This document shows, in pieces, positions 1-8,905 of a stretch of 64,000 nucleotides of DNA. The notes beneath the pieces are model-generated. The model did no database searches. It was given only the letters and a program-made list of their open reading frames with translations, and was not told the origin of the DNA. How positions within the stretch are numbered: position 1 is the first letter of the stretch; the number at the start of each line of letters is the position of its first letter. This DNA is from Geminicoccaceae bacterium (GTDB lineage: Bacteria; Pseudomonadota; Alphaproteobacteria; Geminicoccales; Geminicoccaceae), in assembly GCA_028285265.1 (NCBI GenBank), contig JANQPX010000057.1, forward strand, positions 53,339 to 117,338, in the 5' to 3' direction. The position numbers were made by a program, and so were the translations under genes.

Positions 1-819
1 CTGCCACCGGGGCGAGCCATCGCTTGGCGTGCTGCGATCGCGATCATCAACCGAGAGAGCCTGCGATTCGTCCATCAGCGTGGTCGTTTTATCGCTGCTC
101 TTATCCGCCCACTCGTCTGGCTCTTTATTTTTGCCGCCGGTTTTCGTTCGGTGCTCGGTGTCTCGATCCAGCCGCCCTATGTGACTTATGTCCTCTATGA
201 AGTTTATATCACGCCCGGCCTCTGCGGCATGATCCTTCTGTTCGCTGGCATGCAAAGCTCACTCGCTATGGTCTATGATCGCGAAATGGGTTCGATGCGC
301 GTGCTGCTCGTGAGCCCCTTGCCGCGATGGTATCTCTTGGTTTGTAAGCTCTTTGCCGGCGTGATTGTCGCCGTTGTACAGGTTTATGTCTTTCTTGCGA
401 TCGCGTGGTTTTGGGAGGTGGAACCGCCGCTCTACGGCTACATCACGGTGCTTCCAGCGCTTGTTCTCGCCGGCTTCATGTTGGGTGCCCTTGGGCTCTT
501 CCTCTCGTCGGTTATTAAACAACTCGAGAACTTCGCCGGTGTCATGAACTTCGTTATCTTTCCGATGTTCTTTGCCTCATCTGCTCTCTATCCGCTGTGG
601 CGGGTGCGCGAATCCAGTGTGCTGCTTTGGCAGATTTGCTCAGCCAATCCTTTCACCCACGCCGTCGAGATGATTCGATTCGCCCTGCACGGCCAATTCG
701 ATCTGATATCGACTGCCATCACCCTCGCATGCGCGCTGGCTTTTCTCGGCATGGCCATTTACGGCTACGATCCCGGACGAGGCTTTATGCAGGCGAGGCG
801 GGGAGGGGGGCCGGGTTGA
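1..819 (+). CDS. ABC-2 type transporter permease (5' partial)
   Basis: The reading frame is open from base 1, so the gene begins upstream; the GTG at 151 is internal. The protein is a membrane permease of the ABC-2 family with about five or six hydrophobic segments. It carries the family pattern YDREMGSMRVLLVSPLPR followed by helices, and a conserved stretch LENFAGVMNFVIFPMFF that resembles permeases linked to PQQ-dependent alcohol oxidation (PedC type, from memory). It would form the channel of an exporter whose ATPase gene probably lies upstream, outside the window. The C-terminus ends in a short Arg/Gly-rich tail. The substrate is unknown. The ABC-2 permease assignment is firm, the PedC subtype is a guess. 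Confidence 0.85.
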   Translation: MPPGRAIAWRAAIAIINRESLRFVHQRGRFIAALIRPLVWLFIFAAGFRSVLGVSIQPPYVTYVLYEVYITPGLCGMILLFAGMQSSLAMVYDREMGSMRVLLVSPLPRWYLLVCKLFAGVIVAVVQVYVFLAIAWFWEVEPPLYGYITVLPALVLAGFMLGALGLFLSSVIKQLENFAGVMNFVIFPMFFASSALYPLWRVRESSVLLWQICSANPFTHAVEMIRFALHGQFDLISTAITLACALAFLGMAIYGYDPGRGFMQARRGGGPG

Positions 820-932
820 GGCAGTGTCGATCAAGCGATGTCGCGCCGACGAAATGATCGATCAACACCCTACATGGTTCCGATCGTTCTGTTGGAGCTG
901 TTGGACGATGCGATGTGGGACCACCAGAGCGT

Positions 933-1913
933 TCACGTTTCATCGAAGTACATCCGACCCAACGGAGAATGACTGACGACGGCCCTGATCCGCTCGATGG
1001 TCTCTTGTCCCAGCTGTGTCTTCCACTTGTTGATGGCGCTACCAATCGAGCGCTTGACGTCAAAATAACCAACACGATCTGCCCCCTCGTGGGATGTGTT
1101 GCTGATCTCGTTGATGAAGCGTTTGGTCTGCGTACAAAGTGGGAGATTGAGATGATCGAAAACTCGGCGGGACACCCGATCAATATCGGTGCATAGATCT
1201 TCGTAGCTGACGCGGAAGTAGCGGGAAGACTCCGCCATGTCGATCGCTGCCTTATCGTTGGTGAGCATCCAACGATAGGCTATCTGCTCTTCGAATGTCG
1301 CGTTCGTCATCTCCTCTCTTGTGAACGGATACTGCGCTGACTCGGGCTGTTCAAAGAGCGGCTCAAGGCGAATCTTGGTTTGCATAAGCCCTCTTTTTCG
1401 GCCCGATTGTAATGACGCATAGACTGCGCACGGATGCCGAACGATGTGAATGCACGCCAGTTGCGGCACGGCACGGCTAAAGAGCTGCGCACGGCCGAGT
1501 GCGCTGACCGACTTAATCAAATACAGCATGTCCTGATGCCTGGTCCGTACCAGATCCGGAATGCTGTCCCCGATCGGCAACCGAAACCGCCGACCGATCT
1601 TAGAGGACATTATCATCGTGCGATAGGTGAGATCGTCCAAGCGACTTCGATAGGATTTAGCGAAGAGTGGGCGTGTTCCGTTGCTCTTGCTAAGACGACA
1701 ATCCGCCATAGCGCGTACGTAATCGCGCGCCTTCGTTAAATGGGTGCCGATCTGATCAGCGGCGCAAAGAGACGGAAGATCGGTCGGAAGCAGGGCATCC
1801 GGCTCATGCCGATACAGCACCTGGGGTGCGGTATCGATCAACTTCGCGAGAAAGGTCGTTCCCGATCGGCCAAGGCCCATGACCAGGGCGATGCGATCCG
1901 GTGGTTTGGTCAT
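933..1913 (-). CDS. Sulfotransferase family protein
   Basis: A 326-residue cytosolic protein of the PAPS-dependent sulfotransferase superfamily. The 5'-phosphosulfate-binding loop GLGRSGTTFLAKLID sits at the N-terminus, and the 3'-phosphate-binding region IHIVRHPCAVYASL is in the middle, as expected for the fold. It should transfer a sulfuryl group to a hydroxyl or amine of an unknown acceptor (carbohydrate, lipid or metabolite). It is convergent with the upstream ABC permease gene and divergent from apt, so it appears to be monocistronic. No PAPS synthesis genes are nearby. Family confidence is high; the acceptor cannot be inferred. Confidence 0.85.
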   Translation of the reverse strand: MTKPPDRIALVMGLGRSGTTFLAKLIDTAPQVLYRHEPDALLPTDLPSLCAADQIGTHLTKARDYVRAMADCRLSKSNGTRPLFAKSYRSRLDDLTYRTMIMSSKIGRRFRLPIGDSIPDLVRTRHQDMLYLIKSVSALGRAQLFSRAVPQLACIHIVRHPCAVYASLQSGRKRGLMQTKIRLEPLFEQPESAQYPFTREEMTNATFEEQIAYRWMLTNDKAAIDMAESSRYFRVSYEDLCTDIDRVSRRVFDHLNLPLCTQTKRFINEISNTSHEGADRVGYFDVKRSIGSAINKWKTQLGQETIERIRAVVSHSPLGRMYFDET

Positions 1914-2064
1914 ACGAGCGCGCCAAGTAAGGGCCGGTTAGATGTGGATCTGGTGAAAGCTAGTTATGGCCCGACAAGCGGTCAAGCCGCCGTTGTTGTG
2001 GATACCGGTCGACGCGGAGCTGTGCTAAGGCAGAAGAAATGCAGGAACCAACGAGCGTCTGACC

Positions 2065-2580
2065 ATGGATCTCAAGGCCCATATCCGAACCATCCCCGAC
2101 TTCCCGAAGCCCGGTATTCTATTCTACGACATTACGACGCTGCTCCAGAACGCCGAGGCCTTTCAGGTCGCGCTTGATAAGCTTCATGAGTGCGTCGAAG
2201 CAGCTAAGCCTGACCATATCGTGGCGATCGAGTCCCGTGGTTTCTTGTTTGGCGCCCCCCTTGCTGCCATGTCGAAAACTGGGCTCGTCTTGGTGCGGAA
2301 GAAAGGGAAGCTCCCCGGCAACGTGATTAGGCATAGTTACGAACTGGAGTATGGCTCAGATACGATCGAGATCTCCGAGGGCTTCGTCCAACCTGGGAAT
2401 CGCGTCCTGATCGTCGATGATCTGCTGGCAACAGGTGGTACGGCTAGCGCGACCAGAACGCTGCTCCAAAAGATTGGTGGAGAAGTTGTTGGCTCCCTCT
2501 TTCTCATCGAGCTCTTGGGCCTGCAAGGACGCGAGAAATTGGGTGAGCCGGTCGAAAGCATCTTGACCTATAAAGTTTGA
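2065..2580 (+). CDS. apt: Adenine phosphoribosyltransferase
   Basis: Salvages adenine with PRPP to AMP and pyrophosphate in the cytosol. The 171-residue length is typical of Apt. The PRPP-binding motif VLIVDDLLATGGT is at residues 114-126, and the N-terminal PDFPKPGILFYDI segment and the ESRGF motif are characteristic of Apt rather than other type I phosphoribosyltransferases. The ATG start is the first in the conserved N-terminus. A stem-loop follows about 20 bases after the stop, so the gene is probably transcribed alone. Confidence 0.97.
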   Translation: MDLKAHIRTIPDFPKPGILFYDITTLLQNAEAFQVALDKLHECVEAAKPDHIVAIESRGFLFGAPLAAMSKTGLVLVRKKGKLPGNVIRHSYELEYGSDTIEISEGFVQPGNRVLIVDDLLATGGTASATRTLLQKIGGEVVGSLFLIELLGLQGREKLGEPVESILTYKV

Positions 2581-2597
2581 CAGAGCGAACGTGAAAA

Positions 2598-2626
2598 GAC
2601 GTTGTGCCGTATCAACGTCGCATTTT
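2598..2626 (+). terminator. Likely terminator after apt
   Basis: Perfect 7-bp inverted repeat GACGTTG (2598-2604) and CAACGTC (2613-2619) with an 8-base loop, followed by GCATTTT. It starts 18 bases after the apt stop. The T-run is short, so termination is probable but not certain. Confidence 0.5.
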
Positions 2627-2753
2627 GGCTGTTGAGCTGTCTTTGGTTTCACCCGTTGCCGTAGCATGAACCCGTACGAGATCGTGTCGTCGATTCTCCC
2701 ACAGTAGGTGCTCTCGACTTGCCGTCTTCCCACTTCGGCGATATTCCAGATCT

Positions 2754-3545
2754 ATGAACGTGGAATTGGACCGAAGTGTCGAGCTGGTCGTCAACCGTTA
2801 TGGCGAAGCCGGAGCGCCCGTCATAGTTTTGCATGGTCTGCTGGGATCAGGGCGAAACTGGATGACCATCGCGAAACGTTTGGCGTCTCGTCACCGGGTC
2901 GAGACGCTGGATTTGCGCAATCATGGCGGCTCGCCTTGGGCTGACGGCATGACGTATTCCTTGATGGCGGCGGACGTCCGCGCTCATATCGAGCAGACCG
3001 CGCTTGGCCCGGTGACCGTGATCGGTCACAGCATGGGTGGTAAGACGGCGATGCGCCTCGCATTGGAGGCACCTTCGTTGGTTGAGCGTCTCGTGGTGGT
3101 TGACATCGCACCTGTTGATTATGATCACAGCACCGGCGCCTATGTAGAGGCCTTGCGCAGGCTCGATCTTACAGGGATGTCCAGCCGAAACGAGATCGAC
3201 GCGCTTTTGGCGCACGATGTTGCCGAGCCAGGCATACGGGCATTTCTCCTACAAAACTTGGTGCGTGAGGAAAGCGGATTTCGCTGGAGGGCAAATTTGG
3301 ATGTGCTCTCGAGGGCGATGCCCGACCTGATGACCTTTCCGATACGCGACTATGATCAATTCCGCGGTCCATCACTCTTTTTAGCAGGTGCGAATTCGGA
3401 CTACGTGCGTCCGGAACATCGAACGGCAATCAAAACGCTCTTCAATCAGGCTGACATTCGAATGATCGCAGATGCCGGCCATTGGGTGCATGCCGAGCAA
3501 CCAACGGCGTTTCTCGCCCATCTCCAGGATTTCTTAAACCGCTAG
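2754..3545 (+). CDS. Alpha/beta-fold hydrolase (YbfF-like esterase)
   Basis: A 263-residue alpha/beta hydrolase. The oxyanion-hole segment VLHGLLGSGRNW lies near residues 25-37, the nucleophile elbow GHSMGG has Ser at residue 93, and the C-terminal DAGHWVHAEQP supplies the catalytic His. The DLRNHGGSP segment and overall length match the YbfF/abhydrolase-11 group, which acts on short acyl esters. The substrate is unknown. It lies alone between apt and the cytochrome b561 fusion, all on the same strand with gaps over 100 bases. Confidence 0.85.
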   Translation: MNVELDRSVELVVNRYGEAGAPVIVLHGLLGSGRNWMTIAKRLASRHRVETLDLRNHGGSPWADGMTYSLMAADVRAHIEQTALGPVTVIGHSMGGKTAMRLALEAPSLVERLVVVDIAPVDYDHSTGAYVEALRRLDLTGMSSRNEIDALLAHDVAEPGIRAFLLQNLVREESGFRWRANLDVLSRAMPDLMTFPIRDYDQFRGPSLFLAGANSDYVRPEHRTAIKTLFNQADIRMIADAGHWVHAEQPTAFLAHLQDFLNR

Positions 3546-3656
3546 CGTCTTCGGGCCCTTGTGGTCTTTCTGTCGCTGCTCCGTTCTAGGGGTTGAAAGC
3601 GCTGACGGTTTGATCGAAGTCTTCCGTAGCGCAGTTTGATAGGCGAGGAGATCACC

Positions 3657-4898
3657 GTGGACGGGACAACGACAAAGGGCTACGGCGCGGTAGCAAGGGC
3701 ATTTCATTGGCTGACAGCCATTCTGATCGTCGCCGTTTTCTTGCTCGGCTGGTATATGAGCGACCTTGAGCCAACTGATCCCGACACTTTTCGCCTCTAT
3801 CAGATCCATAAGTCCATCGGTATCACGATCCTTGGGCTCGCTGTTCTGCGTTTGATGTGGCGGGCAATCCAGGGTGCGCCAGATTGGCCTGAACATATGG
3901 CGGCGTGGGAGCGACTGGCGGCTGCCGCTGCGCACTGGGCTCTTTATGGCCTCATCCTGGCCCAGCCGATCATCGGCATCCTGCATTCCAACGCTGCAAA
4001 TTTTCCGATTGTTTTCTGGGACAGTTATGAAGTCCCGGTGCTGATTGGGCCCAATGAGATGATCGCTGGGGTTCTGGAATCAGCGCATGAGTTGGTTGCC
4101 GATGGTTTGGCGGTATTGATCCTTCTCCATGTCGCTGCGGCACTTCGCCATCACCTTCAACTCAAAGACAACGTGCTACGCAACATGATGCCATCACCTG
4201 GTGTAGCCGGTGGGGTCGCGGTGGTCGCACTAGCCCTTTTGGTGCCGCCATTTTTGTTGATCACCACAAGCGCGCCCGAGAACGTCAGGCGCGATTCGGA
4301 GACATCGGCTGTCACAGCGACAGCGCCAGCGTCAGAGGACGCCACAGCTCCCGTGGTTTCGGAGACACCAGCTGATGCTTGGATCGTGGAAGAAGCCTCG
4401 GAACTTGGCTTCGTTGCGCTTCAGCAGGGGGCCGAGGTACGTGGCAGGTTTGACAGGTTTGATGCTGTTATCGTGTTCGATCCTGATGACCTCGAAAACA
4501 GCCGCATCGATGTCGACATCGACGTTGTGAGCATCAACACCGGGCAAGACTCGCGGGATGATACGCTGAAGTCAGCTTCGTTCTTTGAAACGGCGACCTG
4601 GCCAACGGCTGCCTTCAAGAGCGGCACAATTACGGCTTCCGGTGACGGGCGTTATGTAGCAGCTGGCACGCTGACAATTCGTGACGTGACCAAGGATGTT
4701 ATCTTGCCTTTCACGCTCGCCATCGAAGAACGGCAGGGCGATTCCAACACCATGGTCGCCGAAGCGAAAGGCGATCTTCCTATCTTGAGATTGGACTATG
4801 GCGTAGGGCAGGGGGATTGGGCATCCACCGGAACTGTCGCTGATGAGGTCGTCATTACTATCGACATCAAGGCATCGAAGGCGGGTGAAGCGTCTTGA
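3657..4898 (+). CDS. Cytochrome b561 domain fused to YceI domain
   Basis: A 413-residue fusion. Residues 1-190 are a cytochrome b561-type four-helix membrane module with the family's His residues (RAFHWL, QIHKSIG, AAHWALYG, LLHVAAAL) that bind two b hemes. A further helix (about 195-215) and an Ala/Thr/Ser/Pro-rich linker lead to a C-terminal YceI beta-barrel (about 240-410), a lipocalin-like fold that binds isoprenoid quinone or other amphiphiles, probably in the periplasm. The GTG at 3657 is chosen because AGGCGAGGAG lies at 3641-3650; a TTG at 3636 is in frame but has no such site. The fusion suggests electron exchange between the barrel's bound lipid and the membrane heme module. This role is inferred. 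Confidence 0.88.
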   Translation: MDGTTTKGYGAVARAFHWLTAILIVAVFLLGWYMSDLEPTDPDTFRLYQIHKSIGITILGLAVLRLMWRAIQGAPDWPEHMAAWERLAAAAAHWALYGLILAQPIIGILHSNAANFPIVFWDSYEVPVLIGPNEMIAGVLESAHELVADGLAVLILLHVAAALRHHLQLKDNVLRNMMPSPGVAGGVAVVALALLVPPFLLITTSAPENVRRDSETSAVTATAPASEDATAPVVSETPADAWIVEEASELGFVALQQGAEVRGRFDRFDAVIVFDPDDLENSRIDVDIDVVSINTGQDSRDDTLKSASFFETATWPTAAFKSGTITASGDGRYVAAGTLTIRDVTKDVILPFTLAIEERQGDSNTMVAEAKGDLPILRLDYGVGQGDWASTGTVADEVVITIDIKASKAGEAS

Positions 4899-4977
4899 TG
4901 CCGAACGGCTGATAGGGATGCCCTGTCCTAACTGTCTTGTTGGTATGACAAGGAGCAGATCGTAACCGTAGCGGCCG

Positions 4978-5694
4978 TTAATCAACCAGCGTGAGGTGGA
5001 TGCGACGGTTATGTCGGCCCTTGCTTTCAATCTTGCCGACAGTGACGCCCCCGATCTCCCCGGTGCTGCGCACATGCGTGCCACCGCAGACCTGAAGGTC
5101 GATGCCCTCGATCTCGACGAGACGAATTTTGCCGTCGACGACGGGTGGCTTAACATTCATGGTACGCACAAGTTCTGGGCGACGCCTGATCTCATCAGCA
5201 GGAACCCATTCTTCGCGGATCGATCGATCCTCCGCAATCCAATCCTCGATCCTTTCGCCGATCTCGGTTTTGTCGAGTTTGATGCTCTTGACGTCGAAAT
5301 CTAGACGGCTTTTGTGCTCACCAACCTGACCCCCGGATACTGGCTGATCGACAGCAGCGCAAAGGAGGTGAAGGGCGGAATGCATGCGCATCAAGCGATG
5401 GCGTCTAGGCCAGTACACCTCAGCGATCAGCCGTGTCCCGACATTCGGACGTGGTGCCCGCTCTGAGACCCGATGAAGCACATCAAAGCCGTCGGGGCTC
5501 TTGATGGTATCGACAACGTCCAAGCTGCTGCCGTCGGATAACAGGAGACGGCCGCGGTCACCGGGCTGGCCGCCGCCAGTCGGAAAGAACACCGTCCGAT
5601 CGAGGCGGAGACCGACTTCACCAACGGCAATGATTTGGGCATCGCATCGGCGGGCATAGGCGTCTTGGCGGAACAGTTCGATAGTCATGAGCAT
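4978..5694 (-). CDS. AlaX-type alanyl-tRNA editing protein
   Basis: A free-standing editing domain related to the alanyl-tRNA synthetase editing site, which hydrolyses mischarged Ser- or Gly-tRNA(Ala). The 238-residue protein keeps the four metal ligands: HSALH in the middle and CGGTH near the C-terminus. The FFPTGGGQPGD motif is typical of the family. It lies 21 bases downstream of the GTP cyclohydrolase II-like gene on the same strand, so the two are probably cotranscribed. A second ATG two codons in (MTIELF) could also be the start. Confidence 0.88.
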   Translation of the reverse strand: MLMTIELFRQDAYARRCDAQIIAVGEVGLRLDRTVFFPTGGGQPGDRGRLLLSDGSSLDVVDTIKSPDGFDVLHRVSERAPRPNVGTRLIAEVYWPRRHRLMRMHSALHLLCAAVDQPVSGGQVGEHKSRLDFDVKSIKLDKTEIGERIEDWIAEDRSIREEWVPADEIRRRPELVRTMNVKPPVVDGKIRLVEIEGIDLQVCGGTHVRSTGEIGGVTVGKIESKGRHNRRIHLTLVD

Positions 5695-5715
5695 TAGGCT
5701 TTGTTACTTCGTGGT

Positions 5716-6867
5716 TTACTGATCGAGGAGGTGGCCAGCGCGCAGCGCTTTGGTTTCGAGATAGGCCTCATTGTGCGGGTTGGTAGGCATGGCATGTCGA
5801 ACCCGTTCGACGTTCACGCCACCCATCGTCAAAGCTTCCACTTTGGCGGGGTTGTTGGTCAACAGGCGAACATTTTCGATCCCAAGATGCCGAAGCATGC
5901 TTGCTGCGACATGAAATGACCGCTCATCTGGGTCGAAGCCGAGGTGTTCATTGGCATCGACGGTATCAAGGCCCCGGTCCTGCAATTGATAGGCCCGAAG
6001 CTTGTTCATGAGGCCAATGCCGCGCCCTTCCTGAGCTAGATAGAGCACGACACCGTGCCCCTCATTGCCAATCAACTCGAGCGCGCGATTAAGCTGAGGA
6101 CCGCAATCGCAGCGCATCGAACCAAGAATGTCGCCGGTGAAGCACTCAGAATGCAATCGACACAGAGCGGGTTGATTCGCCTTCGGATCACCGATGATGA
6201 TGGCAAAGTGCTCAGCGCCGCCGTCCGCCGGCCGGAAACCGACGAGCCTGGCATTCTCTGCAGCAGCGAGAGGCAGACGCGCCTCTGTGACCGGGCGGAG
6301 CGTATCCGCCGAAAGATTGGTATAACGGGCGATAGCATCGGATTTGACGCGTAGGAAATCCTGATTGGCAGCCTTGCCGTTCAATCGCTCAAACCAGTCG
6401 CCAGCAAGCGGGATCGTGAGTGCAGCTGGCAACATCTCGGCGAGTTTCGAGAGCCGGATCGCCGCATAGGCACAGCTCTCCATGTCGGCTTCGAGCAGGG
6501 CGGTGGGTTGAGGCAAGAACTGTGTCTGCCCCTGTCTCGCCCATGTCGGGTCGACCAAACGTCGCACGATGTCAGCATTGACCGAACCGGTTACCGGTAA
6601 CAGAACGACATCCGACTTCGACGCTGGAAAGTCGAGGACCCGCGCACGATTTGCCGTAAGCGCCAGGCAAGGCTGACCCTGTCCGGAGCCCATTAACAGC
6701 TCGAGACTCTCTGCCGTGACTGTTTCGGCGGCTTGGGTTAGCGCCATCTCGCCGTCGCCCTCGATGACGACGAAACTGCCGCGCCGAAGGTCAGCCACCG
6801 CCCGATTGACGGACATCATGGTCATCGAATCGGACGTATGACCGTCCTGAACCTGGGAACTCATCAA
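5716..6867 (-). CDS. GTP cyclohydrolase II with degenerate RibB-like N-domain
   Basis: Opens the imidazole ring of GTP to give formate and 2,5-diamino-6-ribosylamino-pyrimidinone 5'-phosphate, the first riboflavin step. The C-terminal GCHII domain (about residues 205-375) is intact: zinc ligands C242, C253 and C255 in SECFTGDILGSMRCDCG, the catalytic segment QEGRGIGL, and LLTNNPAK. The N-terminal domain (about 20-200) has the layout of DHBP synthase (RibB), but the acidic metal and substrate loop normally read as REDEGD is missing (here EGDGEMALTQAAE). That domain is therefore probably catalytically dead. Neighbours are a CDP-alcohol phosphatidyltransferase upstream and AlaX downstream, with pterin-like genes divergent. 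It may serve a dedicated pathway rather than bulk riboflavin synthesis (inference). Confidence 0.85.
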   Translation of the reverse strand: MMSSQVQDGHTSDSMTMMSVNRAVADLRRGSFVVIEGDGEMALTQAAETVTAESLELLMGSGQGQPCLALTANRARVLDFPASKSDVVLLPVTGSVNADIVRRLVDPTWARQGQTQFLPQPTALLEADMESCAYAAIRLSKLAEMLPAALTIPLAGDWFERLNGKAANQDFLRVKSDAIARYTNLSADTLRPVTEARLPLAAAENARLVGFRPADGGAEHFAIIIGDPKANQPALCRLHSECFTGDILGSMRCDCGPQLNRALELIGNEGHGVVLYLAQEGRGIGLMNKLRAYQLQDRGLDTVDANEHLGFDPDERSFHVAASMLRHLGIENVRLLTNNPAKVEALTMGGVNVERVRHAMPTNPHNEAYLETKALRAGHLLDQ

Positions 6868-6976
6868 CGCGTTCCTCGAACCCTAAGTTGCTTTCCCGTG
6901 GCGACGGGCCTCCGTCTTGCTGGACGGTTTCGATGGCCTCTCGTCGTGACCGAATATGATGTTCGTTCGACGGCGA

Positions 6977-7771
6977 TCAAGTCTCCGCCCCTTTCTTGAC
7001 CGTCGAGATCGACGACGGCGTTCGTAACAAAGCCCTGATGTCCACCACAAATGAGACCGCCAAGGCGACGAGCGCGGCCAACGCGACCGCAGACGTTTCA
7101 ATCTGCGCTAATGGCGGCAATAGACAAGTAAAAAGCGCGATACCCTGGAGCGCACAGATGGTTTTTCGGCGCAAGCTAGGACCAAGAGGTGTAGCGAGGC
7201 GGGGGAAAAACCAACTTGCAGTGACGAACGCGTACCGCATCAACCCGATCAACATCACCCAAGCACCGGCCTGGCCTGTTTGCCAAACCAAGAGCGACAG
7301 GATCAACAACAGCAGCGCATCAATTTCCATATCGAAGCGAGCGCCGAACTCCGATGTAAGCTTCAGGCGTCTTGCGAGAAATCCATCGACGCCGTCCAGC
7401 AATAAAGCAAAAGCGATTAATGCACACAGATGCCAGTCAATCACCGGTTCTTGACCGCCCGCAATGAGCGTGCTGCCAATGAGGCAAACAAGGCCTGTGC
7501 GAAGGAGCGTGGCCTGATTGGCTTCGCCAAACCGGCTGCCTGCGCGACGTGACAACCAAAGAAAATTGATGACCGTCGCGAGAAGAAAAAAGCTGATCAA
7601 GCTCGCAAAAACGTGATGGAGTTGCCAAATGGCGGTGACCTTGAGATACCAGCCAATGCTTGCTGTCACGACGGCGACGGTCAGACTGCTGGTCAATATA
7701 CCGCCACTGTCGGAGAAAGCCTCCTGACGCAAAAGTAGTCTTAGTTCCGACATGATGTCTACGTCGTCCAA
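6977..7771 (-). CDS. CDP-alcohol phosphatidyltransferase family protein
   Basis: Integral membrane enzyme of about six helices that would transfer a phosphatidyl or phospho-alcohol group from a CDP-alcohol to a hydroxyl acceptor. The complete signature D-x2-D-G-x2-A-R-x8-G-x3-D-x3-D is present, beginning DGVDGFLARR in the first half, so it should be active. It is the first gene of the leftward operon, followed by the GTP cyclohydrolase II-like gene about 110 bases on. A second in-frame ATG six codons in (MSELRLL) is a possible start. The substrate is unknown. Its position suggests a product linked to the neighbouring pterin-like genes, perhaps a lipid anchor, but this is speculation. Confidence 0.8.
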   Translation of the reverse strand: MDDVDIMSELRLLLRQEAFSDSGGILTSSLTVAVVTASIGWYLKVTAIWQLHHVFASLISFFLLATVINFLWLSRRAGSRFGEANQATLLRTGLVCLIGSTLIAGGQEPVIDWHLCALIAFALLLDGVDGFLARRLKLTSEFGARFDMEIDALLLLILSLLVWQTGQAGAWVMLIGLMRYAFVTASWFFPRLATPLGPSLRRKTICALQGIALFTCLLPPLAQIETSAVALAALVALAVSFVVDIRALLRTPSSISTVKKGAET

Positions 7772-7929
7772 CTCACATTACGCGAGACCCGCATGGCGCG
7801 TCCTCTTAAAGATCGTTTAGGCGGACATAGGCCAGCGAACCGCCTGCGATCGGAATTTCAGCCAGGTTGTCGGAGGTGGAAGCGTCCAAACGACGATATT
7901 CCTACCTCAAGACGTACTCAACGTCTCCC

Positions 7930-7969
7930 ATACGGCGTTTTTTGTCCCGATAAGGGATTTTCTTACCGT
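7930..7969. promoter_or_regulatory. Nested inverted repeats in the divergent gap
   Basis: The gap 7772-7993 separates the two divergent operons and must hold both promoters. Within it TACGG (7930-7934) pairs with CCGTA (7965-7969), and inside that pair TCCC (7944-7947) faces GGGA (7953-7956), which is followed by TTTTCTT. The structure ends about 25 bases before the reductase start and could be an operator or a weak attenuator. I see no FMN-riboswitch consensus here. Confidence 0.25.
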
Positions 7970-7993
7970 ACGGCCTAGGTTACAGCGGCGTCC

Positions 7994-8905
7994 TTGTCTA
8001 GCACAGAAACCATCGTTAGCTCAGCCGTCGAACAGGACAGGGTTTTGAACCATCAAACCGAAACACCAGCCAATGCTGAAAATCTGAACCTCGCCTGGCG
8101 ACTTTTGCTCGATCAGTTGGGTCAACTCCGCACCTCCTCCTCGGTGACCGGAAACTCTAGCAATGAAATGACAACGTCTCAACTGGCCAAACTATTCCAG
8201 GAAAGCTGCGATGCCACGCGGACGCTGATCGATCTCTATCGTCCGCTGGTCCAATCTGATAGGGAACAGCTGGTTGTCGCCCATCTCGGCCAAAGCCTAG
8301 ACGGACGGATCGCTGCGTTGAACGGTTCGTCGCGTTGGATCACTGGACCAGAGGATGTGCTGCACAATCATCGTATGCGCGCCTTGTGCGATGCGGTGGT
8401 GGTCGGTGCGAGCACGGTTTGCTATGACGATCCCAAGCTTACCGTGCGCGGGATCGAAGGGACGTCGCCGGTTCGGGTCGTTATTGATCCCAAGCGGCGT
8501 CTTACGACAAACCATAAGGTTTTTTCCGATGGTGAGGTCGAGACGCTCTTGCTCTGTCAATCGGGTGCAGACCGCGGCAATGAGCGTCATGGTCAAGCGA
8601 AAGTGATCGGCATTCGGGATGACGATGGAGAACTCTCACCTAAAGCGATCATAGAGACTCTCAACATCAATGGCTTGAATAGACTTTTTATCGAAGGCGG
8701 CGGTATGACGATATCTCGATTCCTGGAGGCTGACGCCCTCGATCGGCTGCAAATTACGGTTGCGCCGGTGATTCTCGGCTCAGGCCGACCGAGTATCAGC
8801 CTGCCCGAAATCGAAACGGTGGCAGACGGTCTAAGACCGGCGATGCGCCAGTTCCGCTTGGGCGATGATACGCTTTTCGAATGCTGTTTCGAGAAAGGCT
8901 GCTGA
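7994..8905 (+). CDS. RibD C-terminal-type pyrimidine reductase
   Basis: A dihydrofolate-reductase-fold protein of the RibD reductase class, which reduces the ribosyl group of the pyrimidine made by GTP cyclohydrolase II. The domain runs from about residue 95 to the end: AHLGQSLDGRIA, VVVGASTVCYDDPKLTVR, and IEGGGMTISRFLEADALDRL followed by a PVILGSGRP segment. The N-terminal 90 residues replace the usual deaminase domain with an unrecognised Ser/Thr-rich helical stretch, so there is no deaminase here. The start is a TTG without a clear ribosome-binding site and is uncertain. The stop overlaps the next gene's ATG by one base (TGATG), which indicates coupled translation. Confidence 0.82.
   Translation: MSSTETIVSSAVEQDRVLNHQTETPANAENLNLAWRLLLDQLGQLRTSSSVTGNSSNEMTTSQLAKLFQESCDATRTLIDLYRPLVQSDREQLVVAHLGQSLDGRIAALNGSSRWITGPEDVLHNHRMRALCDAVVVGASTVCYDDPKLTVRGIEGTSPVRVVIDPKRRLTTNHKVFSDGEVETLLLCQSGADRGNERHGQAKVIGIRDDDGELSPKAIIETLNINGLNRLFIEGGGMTISRFLEADALDRLQITVAPVILGSGRPSISLPEIETVADGLRPAMRQFRLGDDTLFECCFEKGC

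Noticed and set aside
915..1739. Plus-strand frames across the sulfotransferase gene
   Set aside because: They are antisense shadows of the well-supported minus-strand gene.
7772..7993. FMN riboswitch upstream of RibD-type gene
   Set aside because: The conserved RFN consensus is not visible in the gap; only weak inverted repeats are.
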